Assembly: GCA_965248155.1 (NCBI GenBank)
Contig: CBDFIO010000001.1
Location: forward strand, 1,364,001-1,428,000
Direction of reading: 5' to 3'
Source: RFSX01 sp965248155
GTDB lineage: Bacteria > Bacteroidota > Bacteroidia > Chitinophagales > Saprospiraceae
DNA length: 64,000 nt
The translations under genes and the position numbers were made by a program. The notes beneath the pieces were generated by a model. The model saw only the letters and a list, made by a program, of their open reading frames with translations, did not search any database and was not told where the DNA came from. Position 1 is the stretch's first letter. Each line of letters starts with the position of its first letter. Shown here piece by piece: positions 45,432 to 55,454 of this stretch.

Positions 45432-46364
45432 ATGGACATTGATAAAATAATATTAAGAGCATTAAATAGGAAAGCAAGTCTAGAGGAGTATCAAATTCTA
45501 GAAGAGTGGAAACAGGAGTCTTCACACAATCTAGATTATCTTGATTCAATAATGCAAAAAGCTAATATTGAGCACCTAAATTACTCTCAATTCGATAAAA
45601 AACAGGCGTGGAAAGATGTTAATTCCAAAATATCCACATCTATCAATTATAGATATTTATTGATTGGAAGTTTAGTTGCAATTGTACTGTTTGTATTATC
45701 TTATTTTATTTTCTTTCAAGAAGAACAATACCCAAGATCCTATGCTTCTGTAGATAAAATTGAAACTATTCAGCTCGTAGATAATAGCACTGTATTCCTA
45801 AATAAATCCAGTCAACTTTTGCAGCTCAGTGATTTTTCAAATGAAAGAAAAGTTCAGCTAAGCGGGGAAGCTTTTTTTGAAGTTGAACCCGATGAATCAA
45901 AAGCCTTTACCATTCAATTGGACACCAATGATTTTATAAGAGTAGTAGGCACAAGTTTTAATCTAATTAATTCTGAATCCGATTTTGACTTGATAGTATA
46001 CTCCGGTGTAGTGGAATTAAATGCACTTAACCGGTCAATAATCCTAAATCGCGGAGATAGAATTAAAAAACTTGATGGGGCTTATGTAAAACTGAAAAAC
46101 AATAATCTTAACGCAATAAGCTGGAAAACCAAGGAATTAGTTTTTGAAAATGTTGCTCTCGATAAGGTATTAATTACATTGAAGAAACATTATGGTTTTG
46201 ATTATTCCATTTCTGACGATCTGAACCTCTCTGATTGTCGACTAAGATCAAAATTCAATAATGAATCCATAAATGACGTCTTATCAGAACTTAGCAAAAT
46301 TTTTAGTCTTGAATATCATTTTGAAAATAATAAACTAGATATTACAAGTTTAAAATGTAGCTAA
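45432..46364 (+). CDS. FecR-type anti-sigma factor
   Basis: 310 residues. A cytosolic N-terminal region (1-~70) leads to one membrane helix (YLLIGSLVAIVLFVLSYFIF, about 70-90), then the periplasmic FecR domain (SVDKIETIQLVDNSTVFLNKSS, AFTIQLDTNDFIRVVGTSFNL) and a STN-like tail with ISDDLNLSDCRLRSKFNNE. It should hold the sigma factor and receive a signal from the receptor's STN domain. The TAATG overlap with the receptor gene indicates coupling. Eleven bases separate it from the sigma gene. Confidence 0.93.
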   Translation: MDIDKIILRALNRKASLEEYQILEEWKQESSHNLDYLDSIMQKANIEHLNYSQFDKKQAWKDVNSKISTSINYRYLLIGSLVAIVLFVLSYFIFFQEEQYPRSYASVDKIETIQLVDNSTVFLNKSSQLLQLSDFSNERKVQLSGEAFFEVEPDESKAFTIQLDTNDFIRVVGTSFNLINSESDFDLIVYSGVVELNALNRSIILNRGDRIKKLDGAYVKLKNNNLNAISWKTKELVFENVALDKVLITLKKHYGFDYSISDDLNLSDCRLRSKFNNESINDVLSELSKIFSLEYHFENNKLDITSLKCS

Positions 46365-48967
46365 TGTTTAAATATGTACATACCTTCTTATGTACATTCT
46401 TATTGTCTGTTAGTTTAGGTGCACAAACCTTCTCTTCAATTCAAATTGATATTCAGGATGATAGTATTTCACTTCCAAAATTACTGACAACAATCGAGGA
46501 TCAAAGCCCTTACTCATTCTCTTATGATGCAGATTTTCTGAGCAATCTAAATACACTCCAATTATCAAAATCCACATACTCCATAAATGAATTATTTGAA
46601 CTTATTGAAAATAGGTTTGGAATTTCTTCAGAGCTTCAGGAACCGGGAAATAAAATCATCTTATTCAAAATTCAAAACTTTACGCTTAAGGGATTTGTCA
46701 AAGACTCTTTATCGGGTGAATCACTCCAGGGTGTATTAATTCATAATGAGGAAAGTGTATTGGGAACCAGCAATGCAGAAGGATTTTTTAGTATTAATCT
46801 TAGTTCTGATAATGCCAGTATATTTTTTAATTATCTAGGGTACGAATCGAAATCCATTCCATCAGTTCCATTACAAGATGATAATCTCGATGTCTTATTA
46901 AGTAATAAAAATATTCTATCAAAGATTGTTATTACAGATAAAGAATATCAATTCAATAATCTGCTTCCTGAAAAAAGAGTCAATAGGAAAAAGTTAGCTT
47001 TCGGAAAAAGTATTTTAGGGAATGAAGATGTTTTTTCTTATTTACGTTTGTTACCTGGTGTTTCTGTGGGTTCAGAAGGACAAAACGGCTTCAATGTCAG
47101 AGGAGGTGGACAAGAACAAAACTTAATCCTTCTTGATGGACTGCCGGTTTATGAAGCCAGTCATCTGGGTGGCTTATCTTCAATTTTCATCTCAGATGCT
47201 ATCAAAAACATAGATTTTTATAAGTCTGGATTCCCTGCAAGATATGGAGGCAAATTATCATCTGTAGTAGACATCAGATTAAAAGATGGACATAGAACAG
47301 AATTTAAAAGATCTATCAATTTTGGGATTGAAGGTGTTGAAGGGCATATTGAAGGACCTTTGTCAGAAAAGACAACTATCAATTTGAATGGAAAATTTAG
47401 TTGGTTCTCATTGCTGGCTTCTCCTTTATTGGAGCAAAACCTAGAATTTAATAACTCCACGCTCAAGTATTCTGATGGATACGCTAAACTTTCTCACTGG
47501 TTTTCACCATCAAGCAGAATAAGTTTTACTGCATATTCAGGAAATGACCTCATTAGACTTTCAAGAACAGAGAATCCGATACAGCAATCATATAGCTTCA
47601 GCGACATTAACAGAATAGAGTGGGGGAACAAACTATATTCTTTGAGTTGGAATCTTGCGATGAAAGAAGATTTATTTTTGAATTCTTCGATAGGATTTAC
47701 AACTTTCAATTATTCTTCCAGAGGTTCATACTATATAAATTATGTAAATGAAGATAGCATCAGAAACACCAGTTTCGACATCCTTTCCAATTCCAAATTG
47801 AGGGACTTAGTTGTCAATTTTAGCATCGATCAATACACTAAAAATTTTGGTAATTTCAAATATGGAATAAGTACAAATATTCATCGGAATGCGCCATCAA
47901 TTAAGGAGAGTGAAAACTTTCTTGATCCTGACTTAATTCCGAGCACCGAATTGGATTCCACGTACAATTCTTACGAATTAATCGCCTTCACTGAAAATCA
48001 ATTATATCTTTCTCCCTACTGGAAGATTCATTCAGGTCTACGATTAAATTATTACGGTGGCCTTGATAAATCTTATTTATATCTCCAACCCCGATTATTG
48101 GTTAAATATGAAAAACCAGCTTATCAATTTGGCTTTTCGTATGCCAAAATGAGTCAATTTATCCATCTGTTAGTTAATCCAGGACCTGGATTACCATCCG
48201 ATCTTTGGGTGCCAAGTACTGAAAAGGTTGCCCCTGAAATTTCAGACTTATTTGATATCAGCTTTAATTTTCGAAAGAATAACATGCTCTTTGGTTTACA
48301 GATGTTTTACAATAAGTATTCGAACGTAATAGCTTATTCAAATGTATCAGACATTTTGTATTCCCTGATTATTGACAATCAATTATTTAACGTTGCAATA
48401 GACAATACGAATTGGGAAGAAAGAATAAGTTCGGGAACCGGGAGATCATTTGGTATAGAAGTATTTACCGGATTTGAAACTGATGTGATCAATTGGTCTA
48501 TGTCGTATACTTTATCAAAATCTGATCGCCAATTCGACGATTTGAATGAAGGAGTAAGATTTCCTTACAAATATGACAGAAGACATAATCTTTCCTCTCA
48601 AATGATAATTAAGCTTAAAAAAGCTAATAAAGTCCAAATTAATTTTGCTTATGGAACCGGGAATAGTTTTACACTTTTAGATCAAGAAATCAAAGGTGTA
48701 GACTGCACTCCGAGAATTGTACAGCTTTCACGTAACAATGGAAGAGTGCCTGATTTTCACCATTTGGATATTCTTTATTCCAATGAAAAAATTTTGAAAA
48801 ATGGAAGGAAAATGGAGTATTCAATTGGAGTTTATAATGTGTACAATAGATTAAATCCATTTTATGTATATCTCTTTCAGGACCCTGAAACATTAAATTT
48901 TGACAGCTTCAGAAAAATTTCGATTTATCCAATAATTCCCAAATTGAATATTAAATATCTCTGGTAG
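46364..48967 (+). CDS. TonB-dependent receptor with STN signalling domain
   Basis: 867 residues. Order: signal peptide (FLLSVSLGAQ), STN domain (about 25-100: IQIDIQDDSISLPKLLTTIED), carboxypeptidase-regulatory-like domain (about 105-190: GFVKDSLSGESLQGVLI), plug (about 220-320: GGGQEQNLILLDGLPVYEASHLGG, RYGGKLSSVVDIRLKDG) and beta-barrel to the end (LNIKYLW). The STN domain lets it signal through the FecR protein encoded just upstream. Substrate not known; no SusD partner, but a DUF4249 lipoprotein follows. Unlike the receptor at 8950, its frame is intact. Confidence 0.93.
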   Translation: MFKYVHTFLCTFLLSVSLGAQTFSSIQIDIQDDSISLPKLLTTIEDQSPYSFSYDADFLSNLNTLQLSKSTYSINELFELIENRFGISSELQEPGNKIILFKIQNFTLKGFVKDSLSGESLQGVLIHNEESVLGTSNAEGFFSINLSSDNASIFFNYLGYESKSIPSVPLQDDNLDVLLSNKNILSKIVITDKEYQFNNLLPEKRVNRKKLAFGKSILGNEDVFSYLRLLPGVSVGSEGQNGFNVRGGGQEQNLILLDGLPVYEASHLGGLSSIFISDAIKNIDFYKSGFPARYGGKLSSVVDIRLKDGHRTEFKRSINFGIEGVEGHIEGPLSEKTTINLNGKFSWFSLLASPLLEQNLEFNNSTLKYSDGYAKLSHWFSPSSRISFTAYSGNDLIRLSRTENPIQQSYSFSDINRIEWGNKLYSLSWNLAMKEDLFLNSSIGFTTFNYSSRGSYYINYVNEDSIRNTSFDILSNSKLRDLVVNFSIDQYTKNFGNFKYGISTNIHRNAPSIKESENFLDPDLIPSTELDSTYNSYELIAFTENQLYLSPYWKIHSGLRLNYYGGLDKSYLYLQPRLLVKYEKPAYQFGFSYAKMSQFIHLLVNPGPGLPSDLWVPSTEKVAPEISDLFDISFNFRKNNMLFGLQMFYNKYSNVIAYSNVSDILYSLIIDNQLFNVAIDNTNWEERISSGTGRSFGIEVFTGFETDVINWSMSYTLSKSDRQFDDLNEGVRFPYKYDRRHNLSSQMIIKLKKANKVQINFAYGTGNSFTLLDQEIKGVDCTPRIVQLSRNNGRVPDFHHLDILYSNEKILKNGRKMEYSIGVYNVYNRLNPFYVYLFQDPETLNFDSFRKISIYPIIPKLNIKYLW

Positions 48968-49023
48968 AACGTTTTGAATTTGTAAGTGCAGTAATTATAC
49001 CTTATTTTAGGATATTCAAATCA

Positions 49024-49917
49024 ATGAATCGTCTTGTCTTTATATCACTGATCATCTTGTTTTTCTCTTGTGAGGAAAATGTAACTATTCGCGGGACGAA
49101 TTCTCAAAATCAAGTTGTCATAAATTCTATTATTTCTAAAGATTCAACTTGGAATGTCAATTTGAGCTATAGCAAGTCCATTTTTGATGACTCTCCATTT
49201 GAATATCTGGATCATGCTTCAGCTAAGATTACCAATCTAACATCCGGACAAACTTTCTTTTTAAAGAATAAAGGAAAAGGGCAATTCCAAAGGGCATTAC
49301 ATCCTAATGAAGGACATAGCTATCACCTGGAAGTTACAACAATAGATGGGCAGATCGTTCAAGCGACTACTTATGTACCCAGCGTATTAAAAGTAGATGT
49401 TGGTAAAACAGATGGTCTTGACGAAGTAGGAAAGCAGACCTTGGAAATTGATATTCAAATTGAGGATAATATCACTGAAGAAAACTTCTATGTATGGGAA
49501 TTGGTTGAGAACGTATATGAGGAATCGACTAATGATGATACAGAAAATTCAAATATTGCATTCACTTTACCATTAGTTCCTAAAAAAGAAGACTCCCGAT
49601 TAAAAACACTTAGTTCTTTATTATTTATTTCTGATAATGATTTTAATGGAGATACTTATTCTACCAAGTTGACTTTAGGTAATGATGTACTTATAGAAAA
49701 TCCGACTTCCATTGACCCTGTTGAACAACCAAGATTTAGTCTAAGAATTATGGCTGTCTCAAAGGATTTATTTGAATATCTGAGAAGCTATGAATTATAC
49801 AAGCAAACTGATATAAAAGTTACCAGTATAGTCCAGCCAGTTGAAGTATATTCCAATATTGAGAATGGCTTAGGAATATTTGGTGGTTATAATCTGAAGG
49901 AATTTCCTATCCAGTAA
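49024..49917 (+). CDS. DUF4249 lipoprotein
   Basis: 297 residues. The lipobox is at FFSC (Cys16). DUF4249 features: an N-terminal strand (VVINSIISKDSTWNVNLSYSKS), beta-rich Ig-like middle (YHLEVTTIDGQIVQATTYVP), and a C-terminal FLRIMAVSKDLFEYLRSYELYKQ segment and GLGIFGGYN that close the domain. These proteins often accompany TonB receptors of this FecIR-controlled kind and probably act as their surface or periplasmic partner, analogous in position to SusD. It lies 56 bases after the receptor gene. Confidence 0.85.
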   Translation: MNRLVFISLIILFFSCEENVTIRGTNSQNQVVINSIISKDSTWNVNLSYSKSIFDDSPFEYLDHASAKITNLTSGQTFFLKNKGKGQFQRALHPNEGHSYHLEVTTIDGQIVQATTYVPSVLKVDVGKTDGLDEVGKQTLEIDIQIEDNITEENFYVWELVENVYEESTNDDTENSNIAFTLPLVPKKEDSRLKTLSSLLFISDNDFNGDTYSTKLTLGNDVLIENPTSIDPVEQPRFSLRIMAVSKDLFEYLRSYELYKQTDIKVTSIVQPVEVYSNIENGLGIFGGYNLKEFPIQ

Positions 49918-49934
49918 TTTCAATTTTTTTCCTA

Positions 49935-51335
49935 TTACAAATGAATGACTTCACCGTAGGCAGCTGCAGTTGCTTCCATTACGGCTTCACTCATAGTAGG
50001 GTGCGGGTGAATAGCCTTTAGAATTTCATGGCCTGTAGTTTCTAAATTCTTAGCAGTTACCAATTCAGCTATCATTTCTGTAACATTGCTCCCTATCAAA
50101 TGACCTCCAAGGAGTTCGCCATACTTAGCATCATAAATAAGTTTAACAAATCCTTCCTTTGCTCCAGAAGCGCTTGCTTTACCAGAGGCTGAAAAAGGAA
50201 ATTTTCCGACTTTTACTTCGTAGCCGTTTTCTTTTGCCTGAGCTTCAGTAAATCCTACGCTGGCAACTTCCGGGTTACAATATGTGCACGATGGGATTAT
50301 ATTATAATCTATCGGATGCACATTCATTCCGTTTATCTTTTCGACACATGTGATTCCTTCAGCGCTTGCAACGTGAGCGAGTGCAGGAGTAGTTAATACA
50401 TCTCCAATTGCATAGATCCCATTGATATTTGTTTTGTAAAACTCGTCAACTTTAATGTGCCCGGATTTCTCTGTCTCGATTCCAAGAAGTTCAAGACCGA
50501 TATTTTCCGTATTTGGCATCACACCGGTTGCGCTTAATACAACATCACATTCAATAACTTCTTCTTTATTGTTTTTACGGTTTTTTACTGTAACCTTTAT
50601 CGTCTTTCCTGAAGAATCTACATTCTCAACACTTGTATTACCAAGAACATTGATTCCATATTTCTTAAATACTTTATTTAACTCCCGGGATACATCTTTA
50701 TCCTCTCTTGGTAATAGTCCTTGCTCCAGAAATTCCACGACAGTAACTTCTGTACCCATAGAATTGTAGAAATAAGCAAATTCAACCCCTATGGCTCCGG
50801 CGCCTATCACAAGCATTCTTTTCGGTTGCTTTTCTAGGCTCATCGCTTTGCGGTATTCAATTACTTTTTTACCATCTATCGGAATGTTTGGTAATGCTCT
50901 TGATCTTCCACCGGTAGCGATAATGATATGATCAGCAGAATATTCTTTTCTGGATCCTGCTCCGTCGGTAACTACAACTTTCTTACCTCTGGCCAAAGTC
51001 CCTTCACCATCAATTACAGTAATCTTATTCTTTTTCATTAAAAATTGAACCCCCTTGCTCATTCCGTCAGCAACATTACGACTTCTTGAAATGATCTTAT
51101 CAAATTCTGCTTTAGCTTTTGAAACAGTAATTCCATAATCTTCAGCATGATTGATATAATCGAAAACCTGGGCTGACTTCAATAAAGCCTTAGTGGGAAT
51201 ACACCCCCAGTTTAAGCAAATACCACCTAGATTTTCTCTTTCTACAATAGCTACTTTCATACCTAATTGCGATGCTCTTATAGCAGCAACATAACCACCG
51301 GGACCACTCCCTAAAACGATAAGATCGAAATTCAT
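49935..51335 (-). CDS. lpdA: Dihydrolipoyl dehydrogenase
   Basis: 466 residues. Shared E3 subunit of pyruvate and other 2-oxo-acid dehydrogenases. FAD-binding GSGPGGYVAAIRASQLG, redox-active cysteines in GGICLNWGCIPTKAL (about 40 and 45), NAD fold at VIGAGAIGVEFAYFYNSMG, and the C-terminal HPHPTMSEAVMEATAA holding the catalytic His-Glu pair. Monocistronic, with the WG-repeat gene 115 bases upstream. Confident. Confidence 0.97.
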   Translation of the reverse strand: MNFDLIVLGSGPGGYVAAIRASQLGMKVAIVERENLGGICLNWGCIPTKALLKSAQVFDYINHAEDYGITVSKAKAEFDKIISRSRNVADGMSKGVQFLMKKNKITVIDGEGTLARGKKVVVTDGAGSRKEYSADHIIIATGGRSRALPNIPIDGKKVIEYRKAMSLEKQPKRMLVIGAGAIGVEFAYFYNSMGTEVTVVEFLEQGLLPREDKDVSRELNKVFKKYGINVLGNTSVENVDSSGKTIKVTVKNRKNNKEEVIECDVVLSATGVMPNTENIGLELLGIETEKSGHIKVDEFYKTNINGIYAIGDVLTTPALAHVASAEGITCVEKINGMNVHPIDYNIIPSCTYCNPEVASVGFTEAQAKENGYEVKVGKFPFSASGKASASGAKEGFVKLIYDAKYGELLGGHLIGSNVTEMIAELVTAKNLETTGHEILKAIHPHPTMSEAVMEATAAAYGEVIHL

Positions 51336-51449
51336 AATGTTTCAAAATTTTGCGCAAATATAGAATAAAAACACCTAATACATTCATATATCAAAGGTGT
51401 ATAGAATCTTTCTATAATAACAAATTAAACAATCTAAAGGTTGACAGTT

Positions 51450-52613
51450 TTACCATGTTTGATATCTGGCAAATCCATTATAAAAATCTCTTAGCTCCCG
51501 ATATTCATCCAGGATAATCATACTGCCAGAAGTATCTATCATTCCATATCCACTTCGACCGACAACCCTGGCAAATCCATTTTTGAAGTCCCATGCCAAG
51601 GGCAATAGTGGATCCAGCATATAACTCCCATCTGAATTAACATAGCCCCATTCATCATCAATCATAAATGCTGCTTTGTTAGAATTGAATCGATTCAGAA
51701 TATCAAACTTTGCTTCTGAGATCATCTCAGCTTGATCATCTAAAACACCCCATTTGCCATCCTGCTTATATTTCCAGAATCGAGATCCGCAAAACTCTAT
51801 TTTTTCATAGTCAAGCTTTTTTATTATATCAAAATCACTATTTATTAAGACATATTGAATATTCCGCTTTGCAATTGTCAAATCATAATAAAAATCAAAT
51901 ATCAATTCAAATGATTGTGATACTTCTTTTGTTTCAATGTTTAACAATTTAACCCCTGAATGGTCTTTTAATCTTATATATCCGTTTACAGGAGGGTAGA
52001 TTCTTGAATACTTTAAATCGACTAATTTTTCATTTTCAAAAGAAAGAATTCCCCATTTGGATTGACGCTGATATATAAAAGAATTTCCATCAATAGAGGT
52101 AATACTTTGATAAAGCATTGGAATCAACTCTTCTCCTAAAGTATCTATGATTCCCCATAAGTCTTTATTAGCAACTGCAGCATAACCGAATTTAAAGGGC
52201 TTAAAATTGTCACAATTCAAGTATGTAATTGAATCTCCATCACTATTGATCATCATCCATTTGCTATCAAAAGTTTGAACAAAACTTCTTTCTTCATTAA
52301 AATCCAGTGTCTGTTTGTACAGATGCTTAATGACCGTCTTCCCTGAAGAGTTGATATACCCCCATTTGCCTTTATAATTAACAGCTGCAAGTTCATTACT
52401 AAAATCTCTGGCATCATCATATTTCGCATCAATAATTTTGTTTCCACTAAGATCAATGTATCCCCATTTTTCTTTTGGCGATTCGTAATCATCCAAGTAG
52501 GTTTTTTCGATTTCTGATTTTGCTGCTCCAACGGAATCTTCCCTGCAAGAATATGCCAGGAACATAAATAAGAATATTGAGAGTATTCCACTCTTATATG
52601 TCATGAGTTTCAT
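51450..52613 (-). CDS. WG-repeat lipoprotein
   Basis: 387 residues. The signal ends in a lipobox, AYSC (Cys near 23). The mature part is built from WG repeats: KWGYIDLSGNKIIDAKYD, KWGYINSSGKTVIKHLY, LWGIIDTLGEELIPMLY, KWGVLDDQAEMISEAKF, EWGYVNSDGSYMLDPLL. These repeats form beta structures with no fixed role. Probably surface or periplasmic. Between lpdA and coaD with no operon signs. Confidence 0.85.
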   Translation of the reverse strand: MKLMTYKSGILSIFLFMFLAYSCREDSVGAAKSEIEKTYLDDYESPKEKWGYIDLSGNKIIDAKYDDARDFSNELAAVNYKGKWGYINSSGKTVIKHLYKQTLDFNEERSFVQTFDSKWMMINSDGDSITYLNCDNFKPFKFGYAAVANKDLWGIIDTLGEELIPMLYQSITSIDGNSFIYQRQSKWGILSFENEKLVDLKYSRIYPPVNGYIRLKDHSGVKLLNIETKEVSQSFELIFDFYYDLTIAKRNIQYVLINSDFDIIKKLDYEKIEFCGSRFWKYKQDGKWGVLDDQAEMISEAKFDILNRFNSNKAAFMIDDEWGYVNSDGSYMLDPLLPLAWDFKNGFARVVGRSGYGMIDTSGSMIILDEYRELRDFYNGFARYQTW

Positions 52614-52714
52614 CCTTTGCCTTATAAGATTATTAGTTTAGATTTAATGTATTTGCAAATTAGAATATTCAAAAGTAAAATGTAATTATCTTTAACCGAA
52701 TTTTAAAACTGAAT

Positions 52715-53197
52715 ATGAAAATTGCCATCTTCCCAGGCTCATTTGATCCAATGACTATAGGTCATGTAGATCTGATTAAACGTGCACAACCTTTATTCGA
52801 TAAGATTGTTGTTGCAGTGGGACAAAATGAACAAAAGAAGTATTTGTTTGATCTGAGTCAAAGGTTGGCTTGGATAGAAAAAGTATTCGAGAATGCAGCT
52901 CAAATTGAAGTTGAAAAATATGAAGGACTTACTGTCAATTTTGCGAAATCAATGAATGCAAAGTATTTACTTAGAGGATTAAGAAATGCTTCCGATTTCG
53001 ATTATGAAAAAACAATTTCTCAATTGAATCATATCATTGGAGAAGGCCTTGAAACCGTATTTTTGATTGCACACCCATCCGTCAGTCACATAAGCAGTAC
53101 GATCGTAAGGGAAATAATTAAAGGTGAAGGAGATGTGAGTTCATTTGTACCGGAAATAATTAGTAAAGATTTGGAAAATAAATTTTATGAAAAATAA
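52715..53197 (+). CDS. coaD: Phosphopantetheine adenylyltransferase
   Basis: 160 residues. Penultimate step of CoA synthesis, making dephospho-CoA for CoaE. FPGSFDPMTIGHVDLIKRA holds the TxGH-type nucleotidyl motif, LLRGLRNASDFDYE follows, and HISSTIVREI near the end is the SSxxVRE motif. It ends three bases before pruA and is probably cotranscribed with it. Confidence 0.96.
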   Translation: MKIAIFPGSFDPMTIGHVDLIKRAQPLFDKIVVAVGQNEQKKYLFDLSQRLAWIEKVFENAAQIEVEKYEGLTVNFAKSMNAKYLLRGLRNASDFDYEKTISQLNHIIGEGLETVFLIAHPSVSHISSTIVREIIKGEGDVSSFVPEIISKDLENKFYEK

Positions 53198-53200
53198 TAT

Positions 53201-54832
53201 ATGTCAAAAGGATTTTATCAAGTGCCTCAAGCAATAAATGAAGTTTGTTTAAACTATGCGCCGGGCAGTACTGAGAAAGCTGAAGTAAAAGCAGCACTTG
53301 CAGAATTGAGATCAGGAATTAAAGATATACCAATGACCATTGGTGGCGAAAAAGTCTATACCTCGCGTAAAAGCAAGATTGCACCTCCCCATGATCTTAA
53401 ACACCAAATTGGTAAATTTTCAAATGGAAGCAGAAATCACGTCAAAGCCGCAATTAATGCAGCAATGGAAGCTAAAGAATCGTGGGCGAATATGCCTTGG
53501 CAAGAGCGTGCCGCAATTTTCTTGAAGGCTGCAGATCTGATTGCAGGACCATACAGGGCTAAAATGAATGCAGCGACAATGCTTTGTCAGTCAAAAAACA
53601 TATGGCAGGCGGAGATAGATTGTGTATGTGAATTAGTTGACTTTTTGCGATTTAATGTTCAATACATGACCGAAATTTATTCTCAACAACCCAAGAGTAG
53701 TCCGGGTGTTTGGAATCGATTGGAGTATAGACCATTAGAAGGTTTTGTATTTGCACTGACTCCATTCAATTTTACTGCTATTGCTGGTAATCTTCCAGGA
53801 GCTCCTGCTTTATTAGGTAATACAGTTGTTTGGAAACCAGCAAACTCTCAGATTTACAGTGCTTCATTTATTATGGAAATATTTGAAGAAGCGGGCTTAC
53901 CGCCTGGAGTTATCAATCTAGTATTCGTTGACGGACCTTCCGCGGGTGATGTTATTTTTAATAGTCCGGATTTTGCAGGTTTACATTTTACAGGGAGTAC
54001 TGGAGTCTTTAACCATTTATGGAAAACAATTGGCAACAATATTTCGAACTACAAATCCTATCCAAGAATAGTAGGTGAAACAGGAGGAAAAGATTTTGTA
54101 GTTGTACATAATTCTGCTAATCCATCACAAGTAGTTACCGCACTTACAAGGGGGTCTTTTGAGTTTCAAGGACAAAAATGTTCTGCGGCATCGAGAGCTT
54201 ATATTCCTAAGTCAATGTGGGCAGAAGTGAAAAAAGGATTACGGGAAGATCTTAAATCAATAAAAGTAGGGCCTACCGAAGATTTCGAAAATTTTGTGAA
54301 TGCCGTTATAGATGAAAAATCTTTTGATAAAATCGCTGCTTATATAGATAAAGCAAAAAAAGATAAAGATGCCTCAGTCCTCTTTGGCGGGAATTATGAC
54401 AAGTCCGAAGGCTATTTTATAGAACCTACTGTCATTCAAGCAAAAAAAGCAGATTACAGAACAATGTGTGAAGAGATATTTGGCCCCGTGCTAAGTATTT
54501 ATGTTTATGACGATAATAAATTCGATGAAATTTTAAGAACGGTAGATCAGACTTCACCTTATTCATTAACCGGATCCATCTTTGCGAAAGACAGAGCTAT
54601 TGTTACACAAGCCACAAAAGCTTTAGGAAATGCTGCGGGTAACTTTTATATAAATGACAAACCTACAGGAGCAGTCGTTGGACAGCAGCCGTTTGGTGGA
54701 GGAAGAGCCTCTGGAACAAATGACAAGGCCGGTTCTATATTAAATCTTTATAGATGGTTGTCACCTCGAACTATAAAAGAAAGTTTTGTAGCGTCAAAAG
54801 ACTACAGGTATCCGTATATGGAAGAATCCTAG
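53201..54832 (+). CDS. pruA: Delta-1-pyrroline-5-carboxylate dehydrogenase
   Basis: 543 residues of the class-4-like aldehyde dehydrogenase that oxidises glutamate-5-semialdehyde (P5C) to glutamate with NAD. FALTPFNFTAIAGNLPGAPAL, the catalytic Glu293 in VGETGGKD and Cys327 in GSFEFQGQKCSAASRAY are in place, and the length fits the family. It takes the product of RocD, found 50 kb away, and would also serve proline breakdown. No PutA proline dehydrogenase domain is fused. It overlaps the convergent rhomboid gene by 4 bases. Confidence 0.96.
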   Translation: MSKGFYQVPQAINEVCLNYAPGSTEKAEVKAALAELRSGIKDIPMTIGGEKVYTSRKSKIAPPHDLKHQIGKFSNGSRNHVKAAINAAMEAKESWANMPWQERAAIFLKAADLIAGPYRAKMNAATMLCQSKNIWQAEIDCVCELVDFLRFNVQYMTEIYSQQPKSSPGVWNRLEYRPLEGFVFALTPFNFTAIAGNLPGAPALLGNTVVWKPANSQIYSASFIMEIFEEAGLPPGVINLVFVDGPSAGDVIFNSPDFAGLHFTGSTGVFNHLWKTIGNNISNYKSYPRIVGETGGKDFVVVHNSANPSQVVTALTRGSFEFQGQKCSAASRAYIPKSMWAEVKKGLREDLKSIKVGPTEDFENFVNAVIDEKSFDKIAAYIDKAKKDKDASVLFGGNYDKSEGYFIEPTVIQAKKADYRTMCEEIFGPVLSIYVYDDNKFDEILRTVDQTSPYSLTGSIFAKDRAIVTQATKALGNAAGNFYINDKPTGAVVGQQPFGGGRASGTNDKAGSILNLYRWLSPRTIKESFVASKDYRYPYMEES

Positions 54833-55452
54833 TAAGGAAATCCGTTAACTAATTCATTTATAAAATGAGTTAGAATTGTGGGCTTAAAGGCAATTGTCAA
54901 TAATACACCAAAGACAGCACCATAGAAATGAGCGCTGTGGTCAATTCCATCATTTCTGTTTTTACTTGCCCATGACGAATAAATCAGATATCCTATACCA
55001 CCAACTATCGCTCTGAATGGAATTATACCATAAAGTGATAGTTGGGCCCAGGGAAAAAATATGATGTAAATAAAAACTACTCCTGAAACTGCGCCTGAAG
55101 CTCCGACAGCAGCATAAGAAGGATTATTCTTGTGTTTAAAAAAAGTAGGCAGATCGGCTACAATAATTGTCAATAAATACATTAACAAAAACATGATTGG
55201 GCCTAATACCTCTCCAAATATCTCCTGGTATACCATCTCTACAATGGGACCAAATTGATAAAGGACAAATAAGTTGATAAGCAGATGCAACCACCCGCCA
55301 TGAACAAACCCTGAACTTAAGAGTCTGTAATATTCTTTATTGGAATGTTCAGCAACGGGATAATGTTTCAGACTGTCGACGACTGATTGCTTGTTAAAGC
55401 CTTGAAAAGAAATCAATCCAGTAATTATACAGATAGCTATTGTTATTGACAT
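54829..55452 (-). CDS. Rhomboid-family intramembrane serine protease
   Basis: 207 residues with about six membrane helices. Family elements are WLHLLINLFVLYQFGPIVE in helix 2 (with the oxyanion His-Asn style), the nucleophile in AAVGASGAVSGVVF (near residue 117-119), and the His of DHSAHFYGAVFG near 172. Catalytic residues therefore look intact. Substrate unknown. It is the third gene of a likely CHAP hydrolase-rlmH-rhomboid operon, with gaps of 21 and 2 bases. Confidence 0.85.
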   Translation of the reverse strand: MSITIAICIITGLISFQGFNKQSVVDSLKHYPVAEHSNKEYYRLLSSGFVHGGWLHLLINLFVLYQFGPIVEMVYQEIFGEVLGPIMFLLMYLLTIIVADLPTFFKHKNNPSYAAVGASGAVSGVVFIYIIFFPWAQLSLYGIIPFRAIVGGIGYLIYSSWASKNRNDGIDHSAHFYGAVFGVLLTIAFKPTILTHFINELVNGFPY

Positions 55453-55454
55453 AA

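Noticed and set aside
48690..48893. Antisense frame in the STN receptor
   Set aside because: Shadow of the receptor's coding frame.
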